A stretch of 64,000 nucleotides of DNA, from contig JAZBRS010000023.1 in the NCBI GenBank assembly GCA_037176725.1, positions 24,361,001-24,425,000 of the forward strand, written 5' to 3'. The position numbers and the translations under genes were made by a program. The DNA is from Posidonia oceanica (Eukaryota; Streptophyta; Magnoliopsida; Alismatales; Posidoniaceae). Under the pieces are notes generated by a model, which was given only the letters and a program-made list of their open reading frames with translations, made no database searches and was not told the origin of the DNA. Below are positions 1 through 11,659 of the stretch, piece by piece; the first letter of the stretch is position 1, and each line of letters opens with the position of its first letter.

Positions 1-2109
1 GCTGCGTTCGGTGTGGAAAGGAGGGGAAGAGTTGCAGGGGGTCTCGGGTGAGATTGGGGGGCGGATTTCGAGTGGTTCCGGAGGTGTTTTGGATGCTGGT
101 TCGCTGGAAGAAGGAGAGGCCGAAGTCGGGTGTTCGTGGATGGATTTCAGGGGAGAATTCGACCACTCTCTCACTCGGGATTCGCTGGAAAATGGTCGTC
201 TCTCTCTGAGATGATTTCCTCCTTTCTCCTCTCCTTCCAGCGCACCCCGTTTCCGCTCCTTCTTCGCCCTTAAACTTCTGATTGCTTGCAGGCTTGGCTG
301 CGGCGAATTAATGCGGAGAGGCGGTGGCAGGAGGCACGGACGCGATGCGGCGCACGCTGGTCCGGTCCGGCAGAGGCGTGCGAGCGCAGGTCTGCGGTGA
401 CAGGTGCTGGCGCTGCAGCTGCCATGGCAGGACTGTAGCTGTGCAGCCGGCACTGTAGACCTGCGGGAGGAGGGAAGGAGGACGACGACTGTAGCAACGG
501 GCCGCGGGCCGAGAGTTTTGAAAAAAAGAAAGAAAAGGTAAACGGGCTGATAAGCCCAGTAAGGAAGGAGAAAAAGAAAAAAAGGGAGAAAGAAAGAAAG
601 ATGGAAAGAAAAAATAGGAAAAAAAGAGATAAAAATAAATAAAAATATGGGGTGACTTGGGTTGTTGGTTAGACGTTTATCTGGATTTTTTAATGACCGT
701 TTTCAGGTTAATTAGTGTGTTTTAGGCTTGATTAGGACTTTAGGGTTTCATTTTGTTTTTGATTTGTTTTCCACTTGATTAGGGGTTGGTTAAATTCTTT
801 TAAATTGTTTTTAAAATTGTGTTTTCTTGTTAAGTATTTTAGGATGTTGATTAGGATTTTTAGGATTTATTTTGATATTATCTTGAGTGGGTTTTGGGCT
901 TTTAGTTCTAGTCTTTTGTATTTTCCTTTTTTAAGTCTTTTGATCCATGCTTTTTGTTTTTTTATTTGTTAATTCTTCTTGATGTTTTTTGGTTGGATTT
1001 TTCCTGATTTGATTAAGTATTTTAGGTCTTTTAACTGTATTTTCTTTTCCCTTTTTAATTAAGTTCTTATGTTGTTTTTCTCATGTTTATTAGGTTAAGC
1101 CTCTTGTCTCCTTTAATTACTTGTTTTAGCATTTGATTTTTAATTCTTTCCCTTGGGGTTTGTTTTTTAATTCTTTTAGTGGGGTTTTCATTTTTGGTAG
1201 ATTCTGATTTTATTTCAGTTTTTTAGTTGATTTTACAGTATTTTATTTTAGTTTGTTTTGCATTTTTTAGTTTGCATGCTTGATTTTCTTTTTAGCTTGA
1301 TTTAATTAAGTTTAGGTTTTTAATTATTTATTTAATGTTTTTAATTGCTTTTTCTGGGGATTCTGATTTGTTTCTTTTAGGCCTTGGGGTTTTACAGATT
1401 TTTAAGGATTTTTGAGGTTTTTTTGCAAAGGGAGGAAGAAGAAAAGAAAAAGAAGAAGAAAAGAGGAAAAAAGGGAATAAAAGGGAAAGAGGTAGGTTTG
1501 AGGGAAAAGATTTTTTAAAATTCAAGGAGGATGGTAAAAATAAAATAAAAATAGGAATAAGATAGAGAAGGGATAGGAGTACAAAGGGGGCCCGCTGCCA
1601 AGCCAGAAGGAGGGCGAGAAGGGGATGAAAAGAGAGACGATAATCAGGAGAGAGAGAGGAGAGAGAAAACGATAATCCCGGAGAGAGAAAACGATAATTC
1701 CAGCGAAAAGGGGTCTTAAAGGTCTCCGAAAGGGGTGAAATTTGGCGGGTGCGGGGTCTAGGGTTCCTAGTTCTGCTCCTGGAGTTTTGGTTCAGTTTTG
1801 AGGAAGTTTTGGAGGGGTTTTGAGGTGTAGAAAAAGGGTAGTTTTGCCTAAGTTTCCTAGGGTTTTCGGGAGGGGTCTGGTTTGAGATTTTGCAGGCTTT
1901 TTGGTGGGTTTGCTAAGTCATCAGGGGTGAGTGTTCTTATGGATTTTGGTGGGTCTTCAGGTTCGGGAAAGGGGGGTAAGCTCGGGTCAAGTTCAGGCTT
2001 GTTTTGAGGGAAAAGAAGGGGAGGAAGGTGTAGGTTTGGGTCTGGGTTCAGGTCCAGCAGCCACCGGAAGGCTCCAAACGATCCAGCCTGCCAAAATGGG
2101 GTGTCAACA
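1..2109 (-). mobile_element. Partial family A LTR (Tat/Ogre-like), copy 1
   Basis: The + strand ends in TGTCAACA at 2102-2109, the reverse complement of the family A LTR start. Leftwards it carries the same block order as the complete LTRs: polypurine and T-rich blocks (about 640-1440), a purine-rich block (1430-1700) and the end motif. It aligns by eye with 53150-55412. It continues past the left edge. No purine tract adjoins 2110, so this is the 5' end of an LTR inserted into older sequence. CAAGG at 2110-2114 would be its target duplication. It could be a 5' LTR or a solo LTR. Confidence 0.85.
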
Positions 2110-2286
2110 CAAGGCAAAGCAGGTGCAAAACCTAAGCGAAGTTGCCATAAGGCGACTCGCTAGGAATTAGCACAGAAGAGCAAACAAAAAGGCAGACAAA
2201 GCACCAAGGCAAGCAAAGTTGCAAAACAGGCGAGCGAAAAGCCAAAAACGAAAGCCGGAGTCTAGAATCCCCAGTAGAGTCGCCAC
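2110..2286 (-). other. Leader remnant of the element whose 5' LTR is copy 2
   Basis: These 177 bases lie immediately downstream (minus strand) of LTR copy 2 and begin with its primer-binding site. They correspond to the start of the leader at 32192 onward in the + element. No reading frame is supported. The rest of the internal region is cut off by LTR copy 1 at 2109. Confidence 0.7.
2268..2285 (-). promoter_or_regulatory. Primer-binding site of a family A element
   Basis: On the minus strand this reads TGGCGACTCTACTGGGGA, one base after the LTR end. It differs at two positions from the PBS at 32192. Ogre-type elements are known to use a tRNA-Arg primer with a PBS of this form; the tRNA identity here is inferred, not checked. 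Confidence 0.75.
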
Positions 2287-2989
2287 TGTAGTAATCCCAA
2301 TGTTCAGATCGTCCATGCACGATGCCAAAGCTCGCGTGCACTGATCAGAATCAGGTTCACTATTAGCGGCTGTGTCCAAGAAGGAAGGCTTGACTCGAAA
2401 ACACTTAAACAGGGAAAAAAGGAAAGAAAAGAAGAAGATAAGACAATTCAGAGTCGCCACTGTGTCTATTAGGTCAGGAGATAAGGAAACCAGGGAAATG
2501 CGTGAATTAACACGCAAAACCAAGCAAAGGATGCAATGCAAAGCAATGCAAAAGAAAAGAGATGCAAATGAATGCAAATGATATGACTCGTGCCTAGGAT
2601 AAGGGCAATATGGTCATTACGGGCCAAAAGACTGGGCAAGGACTCCTGTTACGTGCGGGGAAGGTGTTAGGCACCCCCGACACGCCCAAGAATCGATCTT
2701 TCTAGGCTTACGCTCGCATACGTAGGGAAATGCAGACTTTGAATGCCTAAGTGCCATGAATACCTAATTAGATGCTCATAGGTGTGCTCTAAGTGATGGA
2801 ATGCGATGCAAGGAATTAAACGTGCAATCTAAGCGCTCAGCAACGCTGTCTGTGTTCCGAACCGGGCGAACCCCTGATTCGTGAGAACTCCAGGCAGTAA
2901 GCATCACTGCCCTATATGCAAATGCAGGCAATAAAATAAAAACATCGGTAAAACCAAGCAATGCAGGCGACATGCAAGAGAAAACAACG

Positions 2990-3350
2990 TCAAACACGCA
3001 AAACGGTGCGAGAAACGAAGATCGACACGCAAAACGATGCAAGAAACAAAGTCGGCAGGCGAAACGGTGCAAGAAACAAAGTCGACACGCAAAACGGTAC
3101 AAAAACAAAGCTGGCACGCAAAACAATGCGAGAAACAAAGCAAGTACGCAAAATGGTGCAAGAAACAAAGCGGACACGCAAAACGGTGCAAGAAACAAAG
3201 ATCAGCATGCAAAAGGTGTAAGAAACAAAGCATGCATGCGAAACAGTGCATAAAACATAGCAAGCATGCAAAACGGCGCGAGAAAACAAAGTAAGCATGT
3301 GAAATGGTGCAAAAGGCAAAACGGGCACGCGAAACGGTGCCAAAGCAAGC
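2990..3350 (-). repeat. Tandem array of about 30-bp units inside LTR copy 2
   Basis: About 12 diverged units of the form ACGCAAAACGGTGCAAGAAA plus roughly ten bases. The same array is in every family A LTR that reaches this point, with very different copy numbers. Because the unit is near a multiple of three and lacks stops, it creates long spurious frames on both strands. Confidence 0.9.
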
Positions 3351-3799
3351 GAAATAAACCATCGATAAAACCATGCAAATGCAGATGCAAAGGGAGAAAG
3401 CAATAGAAGCAAGGAGAGGCAAACGGTGCAAGTGTGAGAACAAACACCGTTTAAAGACCACGCAATGTAGGTGTAAAGCCTACAAAGGGAAAAGGAAGCA
3501 AGTGGAGGGATTACCACTATTCTGTGACTGTTTCCCACCAAAGTATCCCACGATATGTCTCGCACGTTGCCAAAAGCTCGCGGTGCGATCAGATCATGGA
3601 AATGGGGGAAGAAAGTCGCAATTAGTAGTGAATCCAGGGGAAACACAACCCAAAGATACCAAGAGTACGCGAAAAGGGAAGATAGAGTTGATAGATAAGA
3701 AGAGGGAATCCTAATCTACATGCTCAAGAAAGCGGGAAGCAAAAACAATGTATGCAGTGCAAATGATGTGCAAAAGATGCTGTGCAAGAGTTCAGGAGG

Positions 3800-3846
3800 A
3801 CTTACCTTGGAGATCTGAAGCCTGATCTGAGAAGTGCTTGGTCTGC
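3800..3846 (-). other. Conserved splice-donor site in LTR copy 2; degenerate leader exon
   Basis: On the minus strand CCAAG precedes GTAAGT (GT at 3805-3804), a near-consensus plant donor. The same position in three other LTRs also has a donor. The upstream ATG seen in those copies is displaced here by substitutions, so this copy's leader exon looks decayed. Confidence 0.6.
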
Positions 3847-3850
3847 ATTG

Positions 3851-5148
3851 AAGTGCACTCCACCCCGGTTGTCCAGGTAACTTGGTTGAGAAGATCCGGC
3901 AGCCCGATCAGAAGATATGCAGGCTTCAAGGCAGAAGGACCAAGAACGGGGGAGAAGAAGGGATCTAAGTATAAAAGAGGTCCTAGGGGTGTGCAAAACA
4001 GGTCCTCCCACGTACATGAGAGCCAGGGGTGCTTAAGTGTGTGCAGAGATGCCAAATGCAATGATGCATGGGTGCAATGCATGCAAAAATGCAAGAAAGG
4101 ACCTAAGAATGATGTTTTATAAAAGTTAAGGACCTAAATGCAAGTTTTTGAAAAAGTTAGGGACTTATATGCAAAGACTTTGAAAACTTAGGCGTCTAAA
4201 TACAAAGTTTTGAAAAGTTGAGGGTATGGATGCAAATAAAACAAAATACAGGGTCTGAAATGCAATTTAATAAGGTAAAACATGCATTTAAATGAGTTTT
4301 GTAAACATACAGAGGACTAACATGCAATTTTGAAACATACAGGGGCTAAAATGCAATTTTATAAGGTAAAATATGCTTTTAAATGATTTCTGTAAACATG
4401 CTAAGGACTGGAATGCAATTTTGAATCATGCAGGGGCTAAAATGCAATTTTATAAGGTAAAATATGCTCTTAAATGATTTCTGTAAACATGCAGAGGACT
4501 AATGTGCAATTTTGAAACATATAGGGGCTAAAATGCAATTTTATAAGGAAAACATGCAAATAAAATGATCTGTGCATGCAAATGAAGGACTAAAGTGCAA
4601 AAATAAGAAAAGACAGGATAAAAATGCAATGCAGTAAGGAAAAGTAAAAATTAAATGAGTTAATGAACTGGACAAAGGACTAAATGGCAAATAAAATAAA
4701 CAGGAGGGCTAAAAAGCAATTTAATAAGGTAAAAACAGATGATTAAATGACTTTTAACAACCATAGGACTAAAATGCAAAGATAAAAAGCTACTGGACTA
4801 GAAAATAAAGAACAGAAAAAACATTTGAACTACAGCAAGACCATTATGTAAATAAAATAAATAACAAGACTGAAAATTAAAAGACAGTAACAAGTTTTGA
4901 ACTAGAACTGGACTAAAATGTAAATAAAATAAATAACTAGGCTGGAATTAAAGAAAAACTTAAAGAACTGTAACAGCAGAGGACTAAAAAGTAAATAAAA
5001 AAAACATGCTGGGTTGGAAATAAAATAAACTTAAAGCTTTTACACAGCGAGAGGATTAACATGCAAATTAGCAAGACTACAGGTTTTTTATGCAATTTCA
5101 TATAGTTTTATTTCAAATTTAAATGATTCTTAAACGATGGCAAGACTG
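3851..5148 (-). other. LTR segment of short 'ctaaaatgcaa' phrases, no gene
   Basis: About 1.3 kb of the LTR made of loosely repeated A-rich phrases (for example around 4320-4560, where a segment of roughly 110 bases recurs three times). It has equivalents at 51120-52080 and 62580-63330. I see no coding potential. Confidence 0.7.
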
Positions 5149-5153
5149 GAAAG
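5149..5153. repeat. Target-site duplication GAAAG, left copy
   Basis: GAAAG directly precedes the TG of the nested solo LTR and recurs at 6742-6746 directly after its CA. Confidence 0.9.
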
Positions 5154-6741
5154 TGTGGATGGATTTTTGGGGTGTTGAATATGAAGATGCCGGCGCTTCC
5201 ACGACGTCGACAGCTTTTGTTGTGATCGCCACTTGCCTTTGGGTAGACATGACACCTGGGGGAGATTGTGAAGATGTGGGTCCTCAGACCACTAGATCGA
5301 CGGCTGGGTGTCGTCTAGCGGCTTCCTCGTGTTACGTAAGCGTCGTTCCTTTCCCTTCAAAACAAATGAAAATCAAAGATCTAGATTAGTTCGTGTAATA
5401 ACTATTAATAAAAAAAAACAAACGAAGAACAATATTAACAAACGAATCTAATACTAACCGGGAGTTGTTCCCCACATGCATATGCTATGGATCCTATTTT
5501 AATGAATGCAATATGAAATGGGAAATTAGATTGGAAGAATACTCCCTTCACCCTCGTGCTGTTTGCAGTGGAGTAGAAGTGGAGGCACGGTCGGAGCTCC
5601 GGCTAGGCTCGAGATCTTTGGGATCGTAGTTGGGGTTGTAGTGATCTCTGGGATCTTAGGTTTCTCTGGATTGAGGGTGGAGACTAGAGTTTTTGGTTTG
5701 GAAACTCTAGCTGTTTGAAGGTGGAAGCTCAAAACCCTGAAACCTACAGAAGATCTCTTTCTGACCTGACTGAGGAGGCTCTCTCTCCAAGAATGACCGG
5801 GGGTTCAAACACTGACCCACGGGGTCTATTTATAGACTCCAAGGGGTGTAGGGACGGTTGGAGTTCAGAAAATTCTAGAAAAGTGGCAGTTAGTTTAAGT
5901 TGCCGGTTGGAGCAGCGCCTAAACCTAGCAACCGCTTGGTCAAAGTGTGGGGAGACCCGGGAACGAGGCCACGATAGTTAATCGCCGATTGAAGTGGCGC
6001 CTAACAATTGAGGTGATCGTGTGAAATAACCGTGGAAAAAAGATTCGAAGGAGACCATGATTGTTAGTCGCCGCATGTAGTGGCGCCTAATGGTCAATGA
6101 TCGTGGAGAAGACTGAGGCAGTTCCGCAACCGTCTAGTCGCCCGTTGAGATGGCGCCTAAAGGTTGAGGAGTTAGTGAGGATTGACCGTGGAAAAGTAAC
6201 TGCCAGAGCGGTTATGACTTGTTAGTCGCCCCTTTGGATGACGTCTACCGTAGTCACCTGTTGATGGGGCGCCTAGTTGGGTCACCTCCTCAGTTGGCTA
6301 TAAGGTAGCTCGCCTGTTGGAAGGACGTCCGTCTTAGTCACCTCCTTAATTGACGCCTATGTTGATCGCCTCCTCAGTTGGCAACTAATAAGCTCAGGTC
6401 ATTTCCAGCCCTATTTTCCAAGTTTTGGCCAGAGAAACAAGATAGATGGCCGCGAAACTGCAGATAGTCTATGAAATCAAGAAGGCATCTCTGTTAACTC
6501 AAATCTGCCACGAATCTGAGTAGAAATAATGGATATTCAGGATACTCGAACTTGTCACGAGTCTGAGCGAGTTGGCTCTGCCACAGCTAACAACCTGAGT
6601 CAAGGTAGGATCAAGTGATGCTTGAAGAAATCAAGGAAGATTTGGAAAATGTGTTGTTAAGCCTTAGACATGTGATCTTTGGTGCCTTAGAAGTCCCTGT
6701 CCTCTATGAACTCTGGGAAATGCAAAAATGGGATATTTACA
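5154..6741 (-). mobile_element. Solo LTR of a second retrotransposon family
   Basis: This 1588-bp insertion starts TGTGGATGG and ends ATTTACA, so it is bounded by TG and CA, with a perfect 5-bp duplication GAAAG on both sides. It interrupts family A LTR copy 2 and is absent from the other copies. A minus-strand TATA box (5827-5834) sets the orientation. Upstream of it (5960-6380) lie repeated short modules of the type TAGTCGCC...GGCGCCTA. There is no internal region, so it is a solo LTR left by recombination between two LTRs. No gene lies within; the family is not recognised beyond LTR retrotransposon. Confidence 0.88.
5827..5834 (-). promoter_or_regulatory. TATA box of the nested solo LTR
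   Basis: The minus strand reads CTATAAATAGACC here, a canonical plant TATA box. It lies about 900 bp from the LTR start (6741), downstream of the inverted-repeat modules. Confidence 0.65.
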
Positions 6742-6746
6742 GAAAG
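6742..6746. repeat. Target-site duplication GAAAG, right copy
   Basis: Matches 5149-5153 exactly and abuts the CA end of the solo LTR. Confidence 0.9.
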
Positions 6747-9700
6747 CAAATAAGAAAATCAGCAAGGCAGGAATGCAATTTGTGGCAAAATTAGCATGCT
6801 AAGCAAAAATAAACGCACAGTAAAACGACAGAAAACCAGGCACTGTAGCAAAATGCTAATAGTGCCGGAAAAGGGGAAGAAAGGGCTACTGGTGCAGCGC
6901 AGAGGCAGTGGCTGGCTGCTCCGGAGCTGCACGGAGGTCGGAGTTGCGTCAGCGGGCAGTGACACGACCTGGAGCAAACCGAAGAGAACGGGGGAGCTCG
7001 ACAGAGCAGAAGGAAGTAGACCGGACAAATGCGGCGTCGCCGGAGGATTCTGAGGGCAGGGCTACGCTCCTGGAAGCTTTGCGGAGCTCGGACGGTCGTC
7101 GGCGAAGCTTTCTGCAGCTAGAGCGGCGATTCGGTCGCGAAGCACGCCGGAGAAGATGGGTCAACGGCCGCGCTGACCCTGGGCAACAGGCGGCAGAAAC
7201 CTAGCCTAAGGGGTCGAGAAGCGAGAGAAGGAGGAGACTAAGCTAATGAGAGGAGGAAGTACCTACTTTGGCGTCCGGATTCTTCCCCCGACGTAGGCTG
7301 TTTCAGCAGAGGTCGGCGAGGGTTGTTCGGCTGGTGCGGGCGTTGTCGGTGGCTCGCGAACGTCTAGAATTGCTCCACGCGGTCCTCCGGAGCTCGCCGA
7401 ATGCTCAGATGGAAGCTTTGATGCTCAGCGGAAGATGTTGAAGTTTTGGGTGCACAGAGGATTGTCTGAGGTGGGGGGAGGTGTCTGCTACTCTCTGGGT
7501 TGAACGGAGACTGCTAGTGGACTTCTGGAGGTTAGGTTATGGTGTGGAAGGGTTTAGGTTAGGTCGTGGAGGCCTGTGGATGGAGTTTGCAGGTGGTGTG
7601 ATTTTTGATCAAAAAGATGGGTAGGTGTTTGTTGTGGTGGATTTGAACTGTGGTGAGGGTGAAGGCTAATGCTTGGGTGGGTTGGAGAGCTGATGTTCTG
7701 GTGATTAGCTGGGAGGATTTTGGGGAGATTTGGTGGTCTGTGGTGCAGGAATTCTGGATGGAGATGGTGTTGGGTTGCTGTGGTGGTTTTAGGTGGATGA
7801 GGGGTGATTCTGGGTTGAATTGGTCGTGGAATGGAGGGGGATGGATTGCTGGAAGTTGGGTGAGTTTGGGGGATGAATTTGGGACGGGTTTGAAGGAGTT
7901 GGAAGGTCTGGTTTCAGGGGAAGAGGAGGAGGAAATACTGCTGGTTTTCAGAGAAGGAAGAAGAAGGGGAATGCTGGGATTCTCTCGCTCTCAGGATTGC
8001 TCTCTCTTTGGGTGACGAAAAAGTGTTGAAGGAGCGGCTAAGGTTGAGGCTTTATCAGGGGCACGAAGCTGCGAGCGGCGCGAGCTGTGGATTTGAATTC
8101 CACCGGTGCGAGCACTGCAGCTGGATTGGAGGGATGCCAGTGAGATGATAGGCAGTAAATGCCCACCAGAAAAGCCGCTGAGAGAAGAGAGAGGAGAGGC
8201 GAGCTGTAGGTGGATTGGATGGCGAGGGAAGATTGAATTCAAACGGAGGAGGGAGTCCTGTTGAGCTCCGCAGGAAGAAAACAGAAGAGGAAGAAGAAGG
8301 AAGAAGAAGGGTGGAAGGGAGGAGGAAGAAGGCAGGCCATGGGCCGGGCCTTGTGTGCGCAGAAGAGGACAAAGAAAGAAAAAAAAGAAAGAAAGAAGAG
8401 AAGAGAAGAAGGCAGCAGCTGGTGGGCTGGGTTGGCAAAAGGAAAAGAAAAAAGTGGAAAAGAAAGAAAAGGAAAAAGAGAGAAAGAAGAGAAGGGATTG
8501 GAAGAAAAGGAAAAAAATTAAAATAAAATAAAATAAAAAGATGAAAAGGTTTAAAAACATTTTAAAGTAGTTGTTTTTTAGTGTTGAGATTTTTAATTAG
8601 GTTTTTAAATATTGTTTTTAATTAGTTAATTAGGGTTTTAGCTTTTGTTCTTAGATTTAAGTTTTCTTTAAATTGTTTTTTGATTTTGTTTTAAATGTTT
8701 GTTAAGTTTTTTAATTATTTTTTAGTTAGGCTTTTCTTGTTAAGTTTTTTCCTTTTTCTTTTTAATTAAGTTTTTAAATTGTTTTAAAGTTTTCTAATTA
8801 TTTCTTTTAGATTTGTTAAGTGTTTTTTAATTACTTGTCTTCGTGTTTTTAATTGTTTTCTTCTTTTTTAGGATTTGTTTTTTATTATTTTTAATAGGGT
8901 TCTTACTTTTGTTTGTTTTGATTATATTTTGGTTTTGTTTGTTTTTAATAGCATTTTCTTTTTGTTTGTTTTGTATTTTTTAGATTGCACTCTAAGTTTG
9001 TTTTCTTTTAGTTGGATTTAATTGGGCTTTTGTTTTTAATTGTTTGTTTAAGTTTTTAATTATTTCTTCTTAGGGTTTTGATTTGTTTTTCTTTTCTTTT
9101 CCTTTTTTAATTAGAGTTTTAAAGGTTTTTTAAAGGCTTAGTGGAAGGAAGGAAAAGAAAAAGAAAAGGAAGAAATGGAGAAAGAAAGAAGAAAGAGAGG
9201 AGGGGGAGGAAAATAATTATTAGAAAATCAAGGGATAAGTTAAAAATAAAATAAAAATACAAATAAAATACAGAAAAGAGAGATGCACAAGGTGGGCCCA
9301 CTGCCAGGCAAGGAAAGGAGAGAGAAAGGAGTAAAAAGAAGGAGAATAGGAGGGAGGATAGAGAGGAGAGAGAAAAGAATAATTCAGGAGAGAGAAAAGG
9401 ATAATTTGGAGAAATGAAGGGGTTAGAGGTTTAGAAATGAAGTGGAATTTGGGAAGTGTGTGGCCTAGGATTTCTAGTGTCTGACCTAGGATTTGAAGTT
9501 GGATTTTGGAAGGTTTTGGAGGGGTTTTGAGGTGTAGAAAAAGGATAGTTTCACCTAGGTTTTCTAGGATTTTTAGGAGTGGTTTTGGTTTGGAATTCTA
9601 AGGGCTTTTTGGTGGGTTTTTTAGGTTAGGAAGGATGGGTTTTCCTATGGTTTTTGGGTAGTTTTTGGGTTTGGGAAATGGGCGTGATTCTAGGTTAGGT

Positions 9701-9818
9701 TTGGGCTTGATTTGGAGAGAAGGATGAGAGGAAATGTGTAGGTTTGGACCTAGATTTGGATTCAGAAGCTACCAGAAGATTCCATTGATTCAGCCTGTCA
9801 AAATGGGGTGTCAACACT

Positions 9819-10605
9819 AAGGATGTCCCTTTTGAATTCTCCCATGAATGCCTCAAGGCATTTGAACATCTTAAGAAGGAGTTGATTTCCGCTCCTATCA
9901 TTCACCCACCTGAGTGGACCCAACCTTTCGAGCTCATGTGCGATGCATCTGATTATGCAATTGGTGCAGTGTTAGGTCAAAAGATTGACAAGTTGCCTCA
10001 TGTGATCTACTATGCTAGTAGAACATTGAATGATGCTCAATTAAATTATTCTACCACTGAGAAGTAATTTTTAGCTGTGGTATTTGCTTTAGAGAAATTT
10101 CGGTCCTACTTAATTGGGTCTCACATCATAATCTACACTGACCATGCAGCTCTGAAACACCTTTTAGCAAAGAAGGATGCAAAAGCCCGGCTAATTAGGT
10201 GGATCCTGCTTCTTCAAGAATTTGATCTTGAAATTAGGGACAAAAAGGGTTGCGAGAATGCGGTAGCTGACCATTTGTCCCGTCTAAATCTTGAACCATC
10301 CAATGACCCTCCAATCAATGATAGTTTCCCTGATGAACAGTTATTGGCAATTTCTTCTGAACCTTGGTTTGCAGACATAATCAATTACTTAGTAACTGGT
10401 ACCACTCCCACATACTGGTCCAAACAAGATAGGCATAAATTCATGTCCCAAGTAAAATTCTTTTACTAGGACGATCCATATATCTTTAAGTACTGTCCTG
10501 ACCAGATCGTTAGGAGATGCATTCCAGACCAAGAGGTTAGAAGTGTGCTGTCTTTTTGTCATGATCAGGCCTATGGAGGTCATTTTGGGCCCAAGAAAAC
10601 AGCTA
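9819..10605 (+). pseudogene. Athila-like pol fragment: end of RT and RNase H
   Basis: The frame opens at the insertion junction and reads the RT thumb and connection, then RNase H with the FELMCDASDYAIGAVLGQ motif (catalytic Asp), the YYASRTL motif and the [19 protein letters not shown] segment, ending in the tether before integrase with the VADHLSRL signature. RNase H degrades the RNA strand of the RNA:DNA hybrid during reverse transcription in the virus-like particle. Two in-frame stops break it: TAA at 10065-10067, where related proteins have Glu, and TAG at 10467-10469, where Trp is usual before DDPY. The start of the integrase zinc-binding domain (two His near 10560-10580) is still in this frame; a frameshift follows at about 10600-10609. 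It is a dead gene. Confidence 0.87.
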
Positions 10606-10609
10606 CAAG

Positions 10610-11659
10610 GTGCTTCAATGTGGATTTTACTGACCCACTTTGTTTAAAGATGCGTATGAATACTGCAAGAGTTGTAATAGGTGTCAACAGTTGGGTAGGA
10701 TCACAGGAAGGAATATGATGCCATTACAATCCATATTGGAAGTGGAGATTTTTGATGTGTGGGGAATTGATTTTATGGGTCCATTTCCTAATTCTCATGG
10801 CTATTTATACATTCTTGTGGCAGTTGATTATGTGTCCAAATGGATAGAGGCTATACCATGTAAATCCAATGACAACAAGGTGGTCATTGAATTCCTAAAA
10901 GAGCATATTTTTTCTAGGTTTGGTATGCCACGAGCCATCATCAGTGATAGGGGCACATATTTTTGTAACCGATCATTTGAAGCCTTGATGAAAAAGTATT
11001 CTATCACCCACAAGCTTGCCACTCCATATCATCCTCAAACAAGTGGCCAAGTGGAGGTATCTAATAGGCAAATCAAGCAAATTTTGGAGAAAATGGTTAA
11101 GCCAAATAGAAAAGATTGGTCTGAGAAGATAAATGATGCATTATGGGCCCATCGGACCGCATTTAAGACCAATTTAGGAATGTCTCTGTATAGGCTTGTT
11201 TTTGGAAAAGCTTGTCATCTACCTGTCGAGTTAGAGCATAAGGCATTGTGGACTATCAAGCAATTAAACCTGGACTTAGAATCAGTGGGGCAGAAAAGAA
11301 AATTACAATTAGCTAAACTTGAAAAATTGAGGAATGAAGCATATAACAATTCGAAAATCACTAAGGAGAAAACTAAAATCTTTTATGATAAAAGAATTCT
11401 AAGGAAATCATTTTTACCAAGTCAGAAGATTCTCCTTTACAATTCTAGGCTTCACCTATTTCCAAGGAAATTAAGGTCCAGATGGACTGGACCTTATGTG
11501 GTTAAAAGTGTGTATCCTCATGGGGCTGTAGAAATTGAAAATCCTAAGAGCAGTGAAACTTTCAAAGTCAATGGTCAGCGGTTAAAACTGTTCTTGGAAT
11601 TACCCACTGACAAGGAAGGTGAGGGCATGGTTCTTCATGACCCTCAATATCTGGGGTAA
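10610..11659 (+). pseudogene. Athila-like integrase
   Basis: After the frameshift the frame gives the two zinc-binding Cys (CKSCNRC), then the catalytic core: Asp in WGIDFMG (near 10760), Asp in ISDRGTYF (near 10945) and Glu in [11 protein letters not shown] (near 11055). The C-terminal part ends with an [24 protein letters not shown] domain. Integrase inserts the cDNA into the chromosome. A TGA stop at 10631-10633 sits where Trp is expected. From 10640 to the TAA at 11657-11659 the frame is open for 339 residues, so damage is light here. The product ends in a short acidic tail, normal for this lineage. Confidence 0.9.

Larger units (their letters stand above)
2287..9816 (-). mobile_element. 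Complete family A LTR with nested solo LTR, copy 2
   Basis: It starts (+ strand) TGTAGTAATCCC at 2287 and ends TGTCAACA at 9809-9816, both family A termini. A PBS follows on the left, so it is the 5' LTR of a minus-strand element. Its 7530 bp exceed the 6.0-6.1 kb of other copies, and removing the 1588-bp nested solo LTR plus 5-bp duplication gives about 5.94 kb. It is inserted into the Athila-like pol at 9817; CTAAG at 9817-9821 is the expected target duplication, with its partner off the left edge. Confidence 0.88.

Noticed and set aside
8215..8526. Lys/Glu-rich frames in purine blocks (also 7991-8560, 27553-27981 and 48758-49402)
   Set aside because: Low-complexity polypurine or polypyrimidine parts of the LTR, open on both strands and not conserved in frame between copies.
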